Under the pieces are notes generated by a model. It worked only from the letters and a program-made list of their open reading frames with translations, did no database searches and was not told the origin of the DNA. Of a stretch of DNA of 64,000 bases, positions 40,620 to 49,981 are shown one piece after another. The number at the start of each line of letters is the position of its first letter. The first letter of the stretch is position 1. Source of the stretch: Chryseobacterium bernardetii (GTDB lineage: Bacteria > Bacteroidota > Bacteroidia > Flavobacteriales > Weeksellaceae); assembly GCF_003815975.1 (NCBI RefSeq), contig NZ_CP033932.1:2085001-2149000 (forward strand), in the 5' to 3' direction. Made by a program: the position numbers and the translations under genes.

Positions 40620-42131
40620 TTATTTTACATCCTGCATTAATTTTTTCACAAACGGTGATATCAAAATTAATACCACTCCGGCAATTACCGCATACAATCC
40701 CAATTGTTTATATCCATCAGTATAAGTGATAAGTTCATCATAATTGGTAGAGCCTTCTTTTGCGGTAGCCAGACTGGCCCCAATGATTCCTGCAACGTAC
40801 TGTCCGTATGCTGAAGCAAGGAACCACATTCCCATCATCATTCCCTGAAGATTTTTGGTGGAAAGCTTTGTCATGATAGATAATCCGATAGGAGAGAGGC
40901 ATAATTCCCCCAGTGTAATAATTAATAATGCCAGTGTAAAGAAGTTCAGTGAAGTAATTCCTTGTAAATCTGCAAATAATCTTGTTGCAAATAAAACATA
41001 ATATCCAGCTCCTAAGAAAATAAATCCTAATCCGAATTTAATAATTGTGTTCGGTTCAATTTTTCTCTTATTCAGCCAAATCCAAAGAAGACCCACTAAT
41101 GGGGCAAGGAAAATGATAAAGAAGGCACCTCCTGAATTATTCACCCCATTCGGATCCAATCCGAAAAGATCTTTATTAAGGTTTTTTGCGGCGAAAATAC
41201 TTAATGAACCTCCACTTTGCTCATAAATTCCCCAGAAAATAATAGAGAAGATGATGAATACTAATGCTGCCCAAAGTTTTTTACGTTCAGCAGCTGTTAC
41301 TTTAGACATTTCATAGAATAGATAGATCAGCGTTAATGGTCCGATCGTCCACATAAAATAATCTGTATATTCTGTTTTGGCAACCATTGTCATAATGACT
41401 GGAATGAATACTAAAGAAAGAACATAAACACCATATTCTTTCCATTTTGGAATGGGAGCACTTTTAGTTTCAGCTAATGGATGCCCCGGCTGTAAACCTA
41501 TAGTCCCCAATCTTCTTTGAGTAAATACAAAGTTGATTAAGCTTACAACCATTACTACTGAAGCTAACCCGAAGGCAATATGCCATCTCATTTCTTCAGC
41601 AATCATATTTCCTAAGAATTCTCCTTTTCCAATAGCAATACATAGATAACCACCTAATAATGCACCAAGGTTGATTCCAGCATAGAACAAAGAAAATCCT
41701 GCATCTGCTCTTGAATCATTAGGCTTATAAAGCTGGCCAACCATGGATGAAATATTAGGCTTGAAGAAGCCTGTTCCCACTACGGTAAAAGCAATTCCAA
41801 GAAAAAAGAACTTGTGTGGATCAGTGGCTAGAATTAAACTTCCCAGGATCATCAGAAGTCCGCCCCAAAACAGCGATTTTCTGAATCCTAAAATTTTATC
41901 GGCAAAAAGTCCGCCTACAAAGGTAAAGGCGTATACGAATGCCTGCGTAGCACCATACTGAAGATTGGCTTCCTTTTCATGGAAGTTAAGCTGTGAGATC
42001 ATAAAGAAGACCAGCATTCCACGCATTCCGTAGAAACAGAAACGTTCCCACATTTCAGAGAAAAACAGACTCCAGATTTGTCTGGGGTATTTTCCTTTGA
42101 AATTTTGTATTTCATCTAAAGTTAAGCTCAT
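40620..42131 (-). CDS. POT-family peptide transporter, copy 1
   Basis: A 503-residue membrane protein of the proton-dependent oligopeptide transporter family. The signatures are FFSEMWERFCFYGMRGMLVF (the ExxERFxYYG-like motif near the N-terminus), AGFSLFYAGINLGALLGGYL, and late EL-C motif TLGELCLSPIGLSIMTKLS. About 12 to 14 hydrophobic segments are visible. It imports di- and tripeptides with protons. This is the last of three POT genes within 6 kb, separated from the others by the DUF1016 gene. Confidence 0.92.
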   Translation of the reverse strand: MSLTLDEIQNFKGKYPRQIWSLFFSEMWERFCFYGMRGMLVFFMISQLNFHEKEANLQYGATQAFVYAFTFVGGLFADKILGFRKSLFWGGLLMILGSLILATDPHKFFFLGIAFTVVGTGFFKPNISSMVGQLYKPNDSRADAGFSLFYAGINLGALLGGYLCIAIGKGEFLGNMIAEEMRWHIAFGLASVVMVVSLINFVFTQRRLGTIGLQPGHPLAETKSAPIPKWKEYGVYVLSLVFIPVIMTMVAKTEYTDYFMWTIGPLTLIYLFYEMSKVTAAERKKLWAALVFIIFSIIFWGIYEQSGGSLSIFAAKNLNKDLFGLDPNGVNNSGGAFFIIFLAPLVGLLWIWLNKRKIEPNTIIKFGLGFIFLGAGYYVLFATRLFADLQGITSLNFFTLALLIITLGELCLSPIGLSIMTKLSTKNLQGMMMGMWFLASAYGQYVAGIIGASLATAKEGSTNYDELITYTDGYKQLGLYAVIAGVVLILISPFVKKLMQDVK

Positions 42132-42152
42132 AATGATATATGATTGTTTTAA

Positions 42153-43142
42153 TTAAGGGTTTTTATTATCCTGATCCAGTTCAAAGCGGATTCTGTCCTG
42201 ATCAATAATTTGTTTTAATTCTTCTTCTTTTGGGAGATACAGCAGGTATTTGCTGGCAAATAAATTGTTTTTATCATTAAGTACCGAGTACTTTACAATG
42301 GTCTCATCTTTTTCAGAGCATAGCAAAATACCGATGGTGGGATTGTCTCCTTCACCACGTTTCAGATCATCATACATTCTTACATACATATCAATCTGCC
42401 CGATATCCTGATGAGAAAGCTCACCGGTTTTTAAATCAATGATGACAAAGCATTTAAGAATATAATTATAAAATACCAGGTCTATGTAAAAGTCTGAAGT
42501 ATCGGTAGAAATGTGTTGTTGTCTGGCTACAAAAGCGAATCCTTTTCCAAATTCCAGTAAAAATTTCTGGATATGATCAATGATTGCGGTTTCAATTTCT
42601 TTTTCGGAAAACTGTTCATCAGCTTTTAGCCCAAGGAATTCAAAAATGTAAGGATCTTTTAAAACACTGTGGATGCTTTCAGGGGAAGTTTTTTTATGTT
42701 TTAAAACTCTTTCGTAAGCTAGGGAATTGATTTGTCTTTTTAGATCTCTCGAACTCCAATTATTTTGAATAGTTTCATCTATATAATAATTGATTTTCTG
42801 AGTATTATCTATTTTGAATAAGAGCCTGTAATGGGTCCAGCTCAATTGTTGACGCACTGCGTCAATAATTGGAAAGGTCATGTAAAACTTACGCATATTG
42901 GAAAGATTGGTGTAATCAAACCCTTTTCCAAACTCCAGAGTAAGTTTCTGCGAAAGGTTCTTTAAAGTATATTTTCCATATTCAGCACGTTCTTTTCCCT
43001 GTTGCTCATCCTCAACAATAAGTTTTCCAATCTGCCAGTAAGTAAGCAGGAGTGTAGAATTCGCTATTCGAAAAACCTTTTCGCGCGACTGTCTAATGAT
43101 CTCCTTTACGGATTGGAATAAAGAATCTTCGGAAATTTCCAT
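42153..43142 (-). CDS. DUF1016/YhcG-type PD-(D/E)xK nuclease
   Basis: A 329-residue protein with the YhcG layout. The N-terminal DUF1016 region (residues 10-150) includes TYWQIGKLIVEDEQQGKERA, LSWTHYRLLFKIDN and YYIDETIQNNWSSRDLKRQI. The C-terminal half is a PD-(D/E)xK nuclease-like domain with FYIDLVFYNYILKCFVIIDLK (Asp and D-x-K residues) and GQIDMYVRMYDD. Such genes are often found near restriction-modification and other defence genes, but here the neighbours are peptide transporters. It has its own position between two terminators, so it may be a mobile single gene. Confidence 0.87.
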   Translation of the reverse strand: MEISEDSLFQSVKEIIRQSREKVFRIANSTLLLTYWQIGKLIVEDEQQGKERAEYGKYTLKNLSQKLTLEFGKGFDYTNLSNMRKFYMTFPIIDAVRQQLSWTHYRLLFKIDNTQKINYYIDETIQNNWSSRDLKRQINSLAYERVLKHKKTSPESIHSVLKDPYIFEFLGLKADEQFSEKEIETAIIDHIQKFLLEFGKGFAFVARQQHISTDTSDFYIDLVFYNYILKCFVIIDLKTGELSHQDIGQIDMYVRMYDDLKRGEGDNPTIGILLCSEKDETIVKYSVLNDKNNLFASKYLLYLPKEEELKQIIDQDRIRFELDQDNKNP

Positions 43143-43153
43143 CGTACGAAAAT

Positions 43154-43187
43154 AAAAAAAACCTCTGACTTAGCAGAGGTTTTTATT
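43154..43187 (-). terminator. Terminator of the second POT gene
   Basis: AAAACCTCTG pairs with CAGAGGTTTT around a short loop; on the minus strand the stem is followed by a T run. It separates the POT gene at 43206 from the DUF1016 gene. Confidence 0.8.
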
Positions 43188-43205
43188 CATATTTTGTTAA
43201 TGCAA

Positions 43206-44960
43206 TTAGTTTACACCGTGCATCATTTTCTTTAATACTGGTGAAAGTAAACCTAAGATTACAGAAGCAATACCACAAAGTACAACAAATACCATGAAGA
43301 ATTCAAACAGGTTATGAATCTCAAATCCTACAAAAGTAGGGTTGTGTAATGGTAACTGAGCTTTTTCAAATGCTGCAGCCTGTTCAGCAGTTAAAGTTAC
43401 TTTTTTATCTAAAACATCCTGTAAGTTTACCCCAATTTCCTGAGCTTTCTTGAACTTATCACCTGTAGCCGGGATAAGAGCTCCTAATGAACCAGCCAAA
43501 GCATATCCTGCTGCGTTGGAAATAAAGAATACCCCATATAATAAAGAAGCAAATCTTTTTGGGGCCAGTTTACCAACCAGAGATAATCCGATTGGAGAAA
43601 GACAAAGCTCACCACAAGTCTGGATAAAGTATAGAAGCATTAACCATTTGATTGCTAATAAACCTGAGTTTCCTAGATCTTTTACATTGTGTGCAATAAT
43701 GAAATAAGAAAGTGCAATTACAGCAAGACCAATAGCTTGTTTAAGCGGAGATACGGGCTCTTTTCCGTTAGCTCTTAATTTATCCCACATTAAGCTGAAA
43801 GGGAAAGCTAATAGAACAACGAAAATTCCGTTAAAGATCTGAACCATTGAAGGTGGCATATTCCATCCAAAAATATTTCTGTCTGTCTGGTTGTCTGCGA
43901 TAAATGTTAGCGAAGATCCTGCTTGTTCAAAAGCAGCCCAGAAGAAAATAATGAAGAATGAAACAATATAGATTACCCAGATTCTCTGTCTTTCCACTTT
44001 ATTTTCAGCAGAAGTCATGATAAGGAATGCAAGAGAAATACCTGCAGCATAGATGAAAGGATAAATAATTCCTTTAATCATTTGCCCCATTTCCATCGAG
44101 TTAAAGCCAAGCTCACCTACCAATAGGTATCTGAATGCAAAGAAAAGAATAGCAAAAATTCCTACAGTAATTCCTAAAGATGCTCCTGAGAATTTCGCCG
44201 TCTGAGATTCACCTTCTTCAAAATCTGCAGTACTGTTATTTTTTGGTAATCCTCCGATAGGTCTTCCTTCCGGAGTTACAACATATTTATTTTTAAGGAT
44301 AAAGAATGTTACAGTTCCAATTAACATAGCAATTGAAGCTGCCAGGAATCCCCATTTGAAAGCAAAGATATCTCTTACTCCCGTTGTAGCATCTTTTACG
44401 TCTCCTACATAAGGGCAAATAAACTGTCCTAAGAATGCTCCAATGTTGATCCCCATATAGAAAATGGTGAATGCAGAATCCAGTTTAGATTTTTCCTGTT
44501 TTGGATAAAGACTTCCTACCATTGAGGAAATGTTCGGTTTGAAGAATCCGTTACCAAAAATGATAACAAATAAAGCCAGCCACATAATAAGCTTAGCACT
44601 TCCAAGATCCGCAGAGAATGTTGATGCACTGATGAATAATAAAAACTGGCCAATGGCCATTAATGATCCCCCTACGATAATGGCAAATCTGTTTCCGATG
44701 TATTTATCAGCAATAAAACCTCCTAAAAGTGGAGTTAAGTAACATAAAGCTAAAAATCCACCATAGATAATTGCTGCATCAGCTTCTTTTATCAATAAGG
44801 AATTTACCATAAAGAGCGTCAAAAGAGCTCTCATTCCGTAAAAGTTGAAACGCTCCCACATTTCCGTTCCGAATAGAACCCATAATCCTTTTGGATGTCT
44901 GGAATTCTTATTCTCTACCAATTCATCCGGTTTCGGACTTATTGCTTCAATATTATCCAT
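43206..44960 (-). CDS. POT-family peptide transporter, copy 2
   Basis: A 584-residue proton-coupled peptide transporter: LFGTEMWERFNFYGMRALLTLF, FTIFYMGINIGAFLGQF, and TCGELCLSPIGLSLVGKLAP are family landmarks. It is longer than copy 1 because of an extended cytoplasmic loop and a C-terminal loop (from LGALIPATGDKFKK, about 50 residues) before the last membrane segment. The frame is open 32 codons upstream, but MDNIEAISPKPDE gives the normal hydrophilic N-terminus, so the start is set at 44960. Confidence 0.92.
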   Translation of the reverse strand: MDNIEAISPKPDELVENKNSRHPKGLWVLFGTEMWERFNFYGMRALLTLFMVNSLLIKEADAAIIYGGFLALCYLTPLLGGFIADKYIGNRFAIIVGGSLMAIGQFLLFISASTFSADLGSAKLIMWLALFVIIFGNGFFKPNISSMVGSLYPKQEKSKLDSAFTIFYMGINIGAFLGQFICPYVGDVKDATTGVRDIFAFKWGFLAASIAMLIGTVTFFILKNKYVVTPEGRPIGGLPKNNSTADFEEGESQTAKFSGASLGITVGIFAILFFAFRYLLVGELGFNSMEMGQMIKGIIYPFIYAAGISLAFLIMTSAENKVERQRIWVIYIVSFFIIFFWAAFEQAGSSLTFIADNQTDRNIFGWNMPPSMVQIFNGIFVVLLAFPFSLMWDKLRANGKEPVSPLKQAIGLAVIALSYFIIAHNVKDLGNSGLLAIKWLMLLYFIQTCGELCLSPIGLSLVGKLAPKRFASLLYGVFFISNAAGYALAGSLGALIPATGDKFKKAQEIGVNLQDVLDKKVTLTAEQAAAFEKAQLPLHNPTFVGFEIHNLFEFFMVFVVLCGIASVILGLLSPVLKKMMHGVN

Positions 44961-45041
44961 TCTATTGTTAATTTTTGTTAAGACTGACAAATATAGTTTA
45001 TTTTGGGTTTTTGGCAAGGTTTTAATTTTATTTTTAAATAA

Positions 45042-45074
45042 AAAAGCTGCGGACACAGTCCGCAGCTTTCTATT
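45042..45074 (-). terminator. Terminator of the third POT gene
   Basis: AAAGCTGCGGAC pairs with GTCCGCAGCTTT; on the minus strand a T run follows. It lies 18 bases past the stop of the gene at 45092. Confidence 0.85.
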
Positions 45075-45091
45075 CTTTATAAGATCAAGGA

Positions 45092-46747
45092 TTAATGTCC
45101 TTTTTCCTTCATAATTTTATTTAATCTTTTTAACATTGAAAGACCTAAAAGTGTAGCAAATATTAACAAAGCGAAATTCACAAGGAAATAATTCGTTTTG
45201 TTTTCATAGTTGTACCATGTACTTGCCAGGATTCCGGAAAGCTTGTTTCCTACAGAGTTGGCAAGGAAGAATCCTCCCATCATTAAAGCTGTAATCCTTG
45301 CAGGAGAAAGCTTGGAAACGAATGAAAGTCCCATTGGCGAAAGACATAGCTCTCCAATGGTAATTACTCCATAACTCGCTACCAGCCATAAAGGGGAAAC
45401 TTTTACAGAACCATTATCTCCAGCGATTACGGCTAAAACCATTACCAAACAGGATAATCCTGAAATAAATAATCCTAAAACGATTTTAGTTGGCGTTAGA
45501 GGCTCTTTTCCTCTTCTCCTTAACAATGCCCAGAATCCTACCACAACCGGAGTTAATGCAATTACCCAGAACGGATTGATGGATTGGAATAATTCAGTAT
45601 TGTATAAATATACTTTATTTTCAGGTTTTTTTTCTAAAGCACTGCGCTGTTCCGGAGAGATGTTTTTAAAGTAAACATCTTTCCCCATTTCTTTTTTAGT
45701 GTCTCCGTTATCATCTTTTTGAGAACGGAACTGGTTGTCATAAACAGGAACTTCCTTATCTTCATAGCTCTTCCCGTCAACCATATAGATTCCTTCCAGA
45801 GGTTTTTCCAAAGAGGCAGGAACACTTCTGTCTGTATAATAATTAGCCCATCTCGTTAAAGCGGTACCATTCTGTTTGAAAACAGCCCAGAAGAACATAC
45901 TGATAAGGAATACGGAAAGTAATGCCCCGATGGATGCTTTCTCATCAGGCTTAGCTTTAAAGTAAAGGGAAGCATAGAAATAAATAACAGGAACACAGGC
46001 GAAAATAAACGCATCTGTACTGTCACTTCCAAAAATATTATCAGGAATAAACCAACCGATAGCTCCGGCAGCAATAGCAGGAACGAATACTTTAATTAAA
46101 ATCTCAGAAAGTTTCGTATCTCCTTCCTGTACGGGTTTCATCTGTGCGGCATGAATATAGTGTTTTCTTCCGATGGTAAAAATAATCATACCAATCAGCA
46201 TTCCCACTCCGGCAGTAATGAAAGCTTCACCCCAACCGAATTTATTACGCATAAATGCCGCAATAATGTTACAGATAAATGCTCCGATATTGATTCCCAT
46301 GTAGAAAATATTGTATCCGGAATCTTTGTTGGCTTTATAAGGCTCTTCAGAATAAAGATTTCCTAAAAGAGTAGAAATAGTGGGTTTAAAGAAACCGTTT
46401 CCGATGATAATTAATGCCAAAGAAGCATAAAATAAAGGTAATTCCTTAAAAACTCCCATTCCAATATATCCTGCAGCCATTAAAATACCGCCAAGATAAA
46501 TAGATTTGATATATCCTAAAACCCTATCAGCCAAGAATCCCCCAATAAAAGGAGTAAGATAAGTTAATGCGATATAAGTTCCGAAAATGTCATCAGCAGT
46601 TTTGTCCGGCAATCCAAGACCTCCTTTCATACCAGCAGGTTCAATAACATACAGAACAAAGATTCCAAGAATCAGGTAGTACCCGAAACGCTCCCACATT
46701 TCTGTAAAGAAAAGGTAAGGCAGCCCTTTAGGATGTTTTGTCTTCAT
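45092..46747 (-). CDS. POT-family peptide transporter, copy 3
   Basis: A 551-residue peptide transporter: YLFFTEMWERFGYYLILGIFV, GYNIFYMGINIGAFICNII and TIGELCLSPMGLSFVSKLSP match the family. Between two central membrane segments it has an unusual hydrophilic loop of about 90 residues (from YYTDRSVPAS to PENKVYLYN), which is not present in copy 1. The start is set at MKTKHPKG, 8 codons inside the open frame, because the copies start with this HPKG segment close to the first membrane helix. Confidence 0.9.
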   Translation of the reverse strand: MKTKHPKGLPYLFFTEMWERFGYYLILGIFVLYVIEPAGMKGGLGLPDKTADDIFGTYIALTYLTPFIGGFLADRVLGYIKSIYLGGILMAAGYIGMGVFKELPLFYASLALIIIGNGFFKPTISTLLGNLYSEEPYKANKDSGYNIFYMGINIGAFICNIIAAFMRNKFGWGEAFITAGVGMLIGMIIFTIGRKHYIHAAQMKPVQEGDTKLSEILIKVFVPAIAAGAIGWFIPDNIFGSDSTDAFIFACVPVIYFYASLYFKAKPDEKASIGALLSVFLISMFFWAVFKQNGTALTRWANYYTDRSVPASLEKPLEGIYMVDGKSYEDKEVPVYDNQFRSQKDDNGDTKKEMGKDVYFKNISPEQRSALEKKPENKVYLYNTELFQSINPFWVIALTPVVVGFWALLRRRGKEPLTPTKIVLGLFISGLSCLVMVLAVIAGDNGSVKVSPLWLVASYGVITIGELCLSPMGLSFVSKLSPARITALMMGGFFLANSVGNKLSGILASTWYNYENKTNYFLVNFALLIFATLLGLSMLKRLNKIMKEKGH

Positions 46748-46907
46748 ATATTCAAATTTCAATTTCCCCAAAAATAAGTTTTTAATTTCAATTGATAAAA
46801 TAAATAATATACCCCGAAATGATTAATGAAATAAATGTAAAAATTTTGATAGAAGGATTAGTTTTTTAATATTGAACTCAATAAGCTATAAAATATCCGT
46901 AAATAAA

Positions 46908-46935
46908 AATCCCTTCCAGTTATTTGGAAGGGATT
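46908..46935 (-). terminator. Terminator of the S9 peptidase gene
   Basis: AATCCCTTCCA (46908-46918) pairs with TGGAAGGGATT (46925-46935); a T run follows on the minus strand. Confidence 0.85.
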
Positions 46936-46956
46936 ATATTTTAGTTTGTCATCAAA

Positions 46957-49086
46957 CTATAAATTCTCTAAAATGAAATCCGTCATTTTCTGGTATAGCT
47001 GTGGCCTTGTCTGGCCACCATAGATGCCGTGGTTTTTATCCGGATAAGCCATGAAGTCAAACTGTTTTTTATTCTGGATCAAAGCTTCCGACAGTTCCAT
47101 AGAATTCTGGAAATGTACATTGTCATCAGCCGTTCCGTGGATTAACAGGAATTTTCCTTTCAATAATTTTGCATATTCTGTAGGAGAATTTTTATCGTAT
47201 CCATCAGGGTTTTCCTGAGGAGTTCTCATGAATCTTTCCGTGTATACAGAATCATAATATCTCCAGTTGGTTACCGGTGCTACGGCAATACCCATTTTAA
47301 AGACATCGGCTCCTTTCGTCATTGCTAAGCTGGTCATATAACCCCCAAAGCTCCACCCGAACATTCCAATTCTGCTCTTATCAATATAAGATTGGTTTCC
47401 GAACCATTTTGCAGCTGTAATCTGGTCTTCAGTCTCATATTTACCAAGGTTCATATAAGTAACTTTTTTATATTTTGCACCTTTATATCCTGTTCCACGG
47501 CCGTCTACACAGGCAACAATATACCCTTTTTGTACAAGGTGATTGAACCACATAGTGTTTCCATTGTCCCATGAGTTGGCAACCTGCTGAGATCCCGGGC
47601 CTGAATACTGGAACATGAATAATGGGTATTTTTTAGTAGGATCAAAGTTTTTAGGCTTCATTACCCATGCATTCATCTGATCGCCTGCAGCATTCGGAAT
47701 GGTGATGAATTCTTTTTCAACAAAATTATCTGCTTTTAATTTCTGAAGCTGATCATTATTGTTCTGAAGTTCTTTAACTATTTTACCACTTCCGTCTTTT
47801 AATACATAGGTGTGAGGTCTTGCAGCTGTAGAAGAGGTTTCTATAAAATAGTTATAGTTTTTGCTGAAGTTGGCAGAATTATTTCCTTCTGCATTAGAGA
47901 TCAGCTGAGACTTTCCGTTTTCAATATTTACTTTGGAAACCACTTTATTGATGCTTCCTTTTTCTGTAGTCTGGATATAGATTTCTTTAGATTTAGGATT
48001 GAAGCCATAATAATCTGTTACTTCCCAATTTCCTTTGGTAACCTGTTTTTTAAGTTTTCCATCCTTATCATACCAATATAAATGACGGTTTCCGTCTCTT
48101 TCAGAAGCCCAAAGGAAAGAGTCATCATCAAGGAATTCAATGGTAGGGCTGTCAGTTTCAATCCACTTATCATCAGTTTCCGTAAATAACTTCTGTACTG
48201 CTCCTGTTTTAGTATTTACTTTTAAAACATCCGAAGCATTCTGAACTCTCTCTGAAGTGATCAGAACCATTTCATCCGCTTTGGCAGTAGGGAAAACATT
48301 CTGAATATAATAATTTTTGAAAGAAGCTAAATTTAATGGAGTTACTTTATTGGTATCAAGACGATATAACTGTGCAGAAACTACAGAGTTTTTCTCTCCT
48401 GCCTTAGGATATTTGTAACGCATTTCTGCAGGATAAAGATTTTTTCCATAAATAGGAATATAAATTTCCGGAACCTGGCTTTCGTCAGATTTTACAAATA
48501 CAAGAGCATCAGAATTCTTTGTCCATTCATACTGTCTTGCGTGTCCGAACTCTTCTTCATAAACCCAGTCTGCCAAACCGTTAAGAATTGCATTTTTCTT
48601 ACCGTCAGTAGTAACCTGAGTAATTTTTCCGGATGATAAATCCTGGTAATATAAATTATTGTCTGCAATAAAAGCTACTTTTGTGGCATCAGGTGAAAAA
48701 GCAGGCTCCTGTACAGGCTTTCCGTCATTTAAACTGATTACTTTTCCTGTTTTTAAATCTTTAACGTCAAACTTTCCAAGGAAAGAATGTCTGTAGATAG
48801 GCTGCTTTTCTTTCAGTAAAAGAATTTTAGACTCGTCATCAGAAAATACATAACTTTCAAAACTTCCATCTACAATATTTCCTTCTTTTTGAGAAGTTTT
48901 ATAAGAATATTTTGCAATTCCTGTAGGCTCAATAACAAGGTAATTTTCACCGTTTTTCATGGAAGTGATTCCCGCAATGCCTTTACCACGGTAGTATCCT
49001 GAATATATTTTATCTAATGTGATTTCCTGTGCAGAAACATTGTGAAATGCCGCTGCTATAGTAAGAGTTAAGAGTAGTTTTTTCAT
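46957..49086 (-). CDS. S9-family peptidase (dipeptidyl peptidase IV type)
   Basis: A 709-residue exported serine peptidase. Signal peptide MKKLLLTLTIAAAFHNVSAQ is followed by an N-terminal beta-propeller (ADWVYEEEFGHARQYEW contains the Glu pair that anchors the substrate N-terminus in DPP IV) and a C-terminal alpha/beta-hydrolase with GMFGWSFGGYM (catalytic Ser), GTADDNVHFQ (Asp) and KNHGIYGG (His). It should cleave X-Pro dipeptides in the periplasm, supplying the peptides imported by the three neighbouring POT transporters. The start is placed at the signal peptide, 7 codons inside an open frame. Confidence 0.92.
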   Translation of the reverse strand: MKKLLLTLTIAAAFHNVSAQEITLDKIYSGYYRGKGIAGITSMKNGENYLVIEPTGIAKYSYKTSQKEGNIVDGSFESYVFSDDESKILLLKEKQPIYRHSFLGKFDVKDLKTGKVISLNDGKPVQEPAFSPDATKVAFIADNNLYYQDLSSGKITQVTTDGKKNAILNGLADWVYEEEFGHARQYEWTKNSDALVFVKSDESQVPEIYIPIYGKNLYPAEMRYKYPKAGEKNSVVSAQLYRLDTNKVTPLNLASFKNYYIQNVFPTAKADEMVLITSERVQNASDVLKVNTKTGAVQKLFTETDDKWIETDSPTIEFLDDDSFLWASERDGNRHLYWYDKDGKLKKQVTKGNWEVTDYYGFNPKSKEIYIQTTEKGSINKVVSKVNIENGKSQLISNAEGNNSANFSKNYNYFIETSSTAARPHTYVLKDGSGKIVKELQNNNDQLQKLKADNFVEKEFITIPNAAGDQMNAWVMKPKNFDPTKKYPLFMFQYSGPGSQQVANSWDNGNTMWFNHLVQKGYIVACVDGRGTGYKGAKYKKVTYMNLGKYETEDQITAAKWFGNQSYIDKSRIGMFGWSFGGYMTSLAMTKGADVFKMGIAVAPVTNWRYYDSVYTERFMRTPQENPDGYDKNSPTEYAKLLKGKFLLIHGTADDNVHFQNSMELSEALIQNKKQFDFMAYPDKNHGIYGGQTRPQLYQKMTDFILENL

Positions 49087-49234
49087 TTCTAATTTTAATG
49101 ATTCCAAATTTAATGATTCTTACTTACATAACCATGAAACAAAACTAAAGGTACGGTTGTGATTTTTTATAAAAAAGACAATTTGGCAAAAAAATTGAAT
49201 ATATATAACTACCAATCAAATCAAAAGAATAATT

Positions 49235-49708
49235 ATGGAAACGAATGCATACAACCAGAAACTGAACCGCTATGTATTAAACGACCGAATTGTTTATACA
49301 GGTTTTTCCAGTTTTGATGACGCCCAGCAATGCGCCAGCAAAAAAGGCGGAATATTAGTGGAAGTAGGATTTAAAGACGGAAACGATAATCCTGAAATTA
49401 CAGATGAAGCCGGCTTGATAGAGAAAAAACTTCATTACTATGTGTATGCAGGCGATGAGTATAAATTTATCCATTCATCTGATCCCGGATTCAGAAAATA
49501 CGCAGATGAACTTCAGAAGATTAAAGCAAAACAGTTACAATCTCCGCCAGATGAAAGATATTTAGCTAATTTTGAAATTGAAAATGCAGAAGACCCGATT
49601 ATTGTGATTAAAAATGATCATTTTCAGTCGGTAACATCAAGAGAACGTTCAAAGTATTTGAAACATGCCAGAGTTTATGAACTAGGGGTATCCCTGCCAA
49701 AATCTTAA
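49235..49708 (+). CDS. Unknown soluble protein
   Basis: A 157-residue protein I do not recognise. It has no signal peptide or membrane segment. Residues 1-60 look like alpha/beta with YTGFSSFDDAQQCASKKGG, and the rest is charged. The ATG is clear, and the next small gene begins 11 bases after its stop, so the two are likely co-transcribed. No catalytic motif can be seen. Confidence 0.7.
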   Translation: METNAYNQKLNRYVLNDRIVYTGFSSFDDAQQCASKKGGILVEVGFKDGNDNPEITDEAGLIEKKLHYYVYAGDEYKFIHSSDPGFRKYADELQKIKAKQLQSPPDERYLANFEIENAEDPIIVIKNDHFQSVTSRERSKYLKHARVYELGVSLPKS

Positions 49709-49719
49709 AAATTTTTATC

Positions 49720-49908
49720 ATGAGCAAGACCAAATATTCAGATAAAGCTCAGGACAAAGTAGGAAAAGTAATGCACGAATTTAAGGAAGGAAAACTGAAA
49801 TCTTCTTCCGGAAAAAAAGTGACAAGCAGAAAACAGGCAGTAGCCATCGGGATTTCTGAAGCAAGAGAAAAGGGCCTGAAAGTGCCTTCCCAAAAGAAAA
49901 GTAAATAA
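49720..49908 (+). CDS. Small basic DUF6496-like protein
   Basis: A 62-residue lysine-rich protein. The stretch GKVMHEFKEGKLKSSSGKKV followed by SRKQAVAIGISEAREKGLKV is the pattern of the small DUF6496-type proteins, which resemble a histone-like or DNA-associated fragment and are widespread with unknown function. It is encoded just after the unknown protein gene and followed by a terminator. Confidence 0.75.
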   Translation: MSKTKYSDKAQDKVGKVMHEFKEGKLKSSSGKKVTSRKQAVAIGISEAREKGLKVPSQKKSK

Positions 49909-49920
49909 TTTTAAATAAAA

Positions 49921-49950
49921 AATGCCCGGAAATTTTCCGGGCATTTTTTA
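49921..49950. terminator. Terminator between convergent genes
   Basis: AATGCCCGGAAA pairs with TTTCCGGGCATT and is followed by T residues on the plus strand and by T residues on the minus strand as well, so it can serve both converging genes. Confidence 0.85.
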
Positions 49951-49981
49951 TGATAACGAAAATAACGGGTTAATTATTTTC

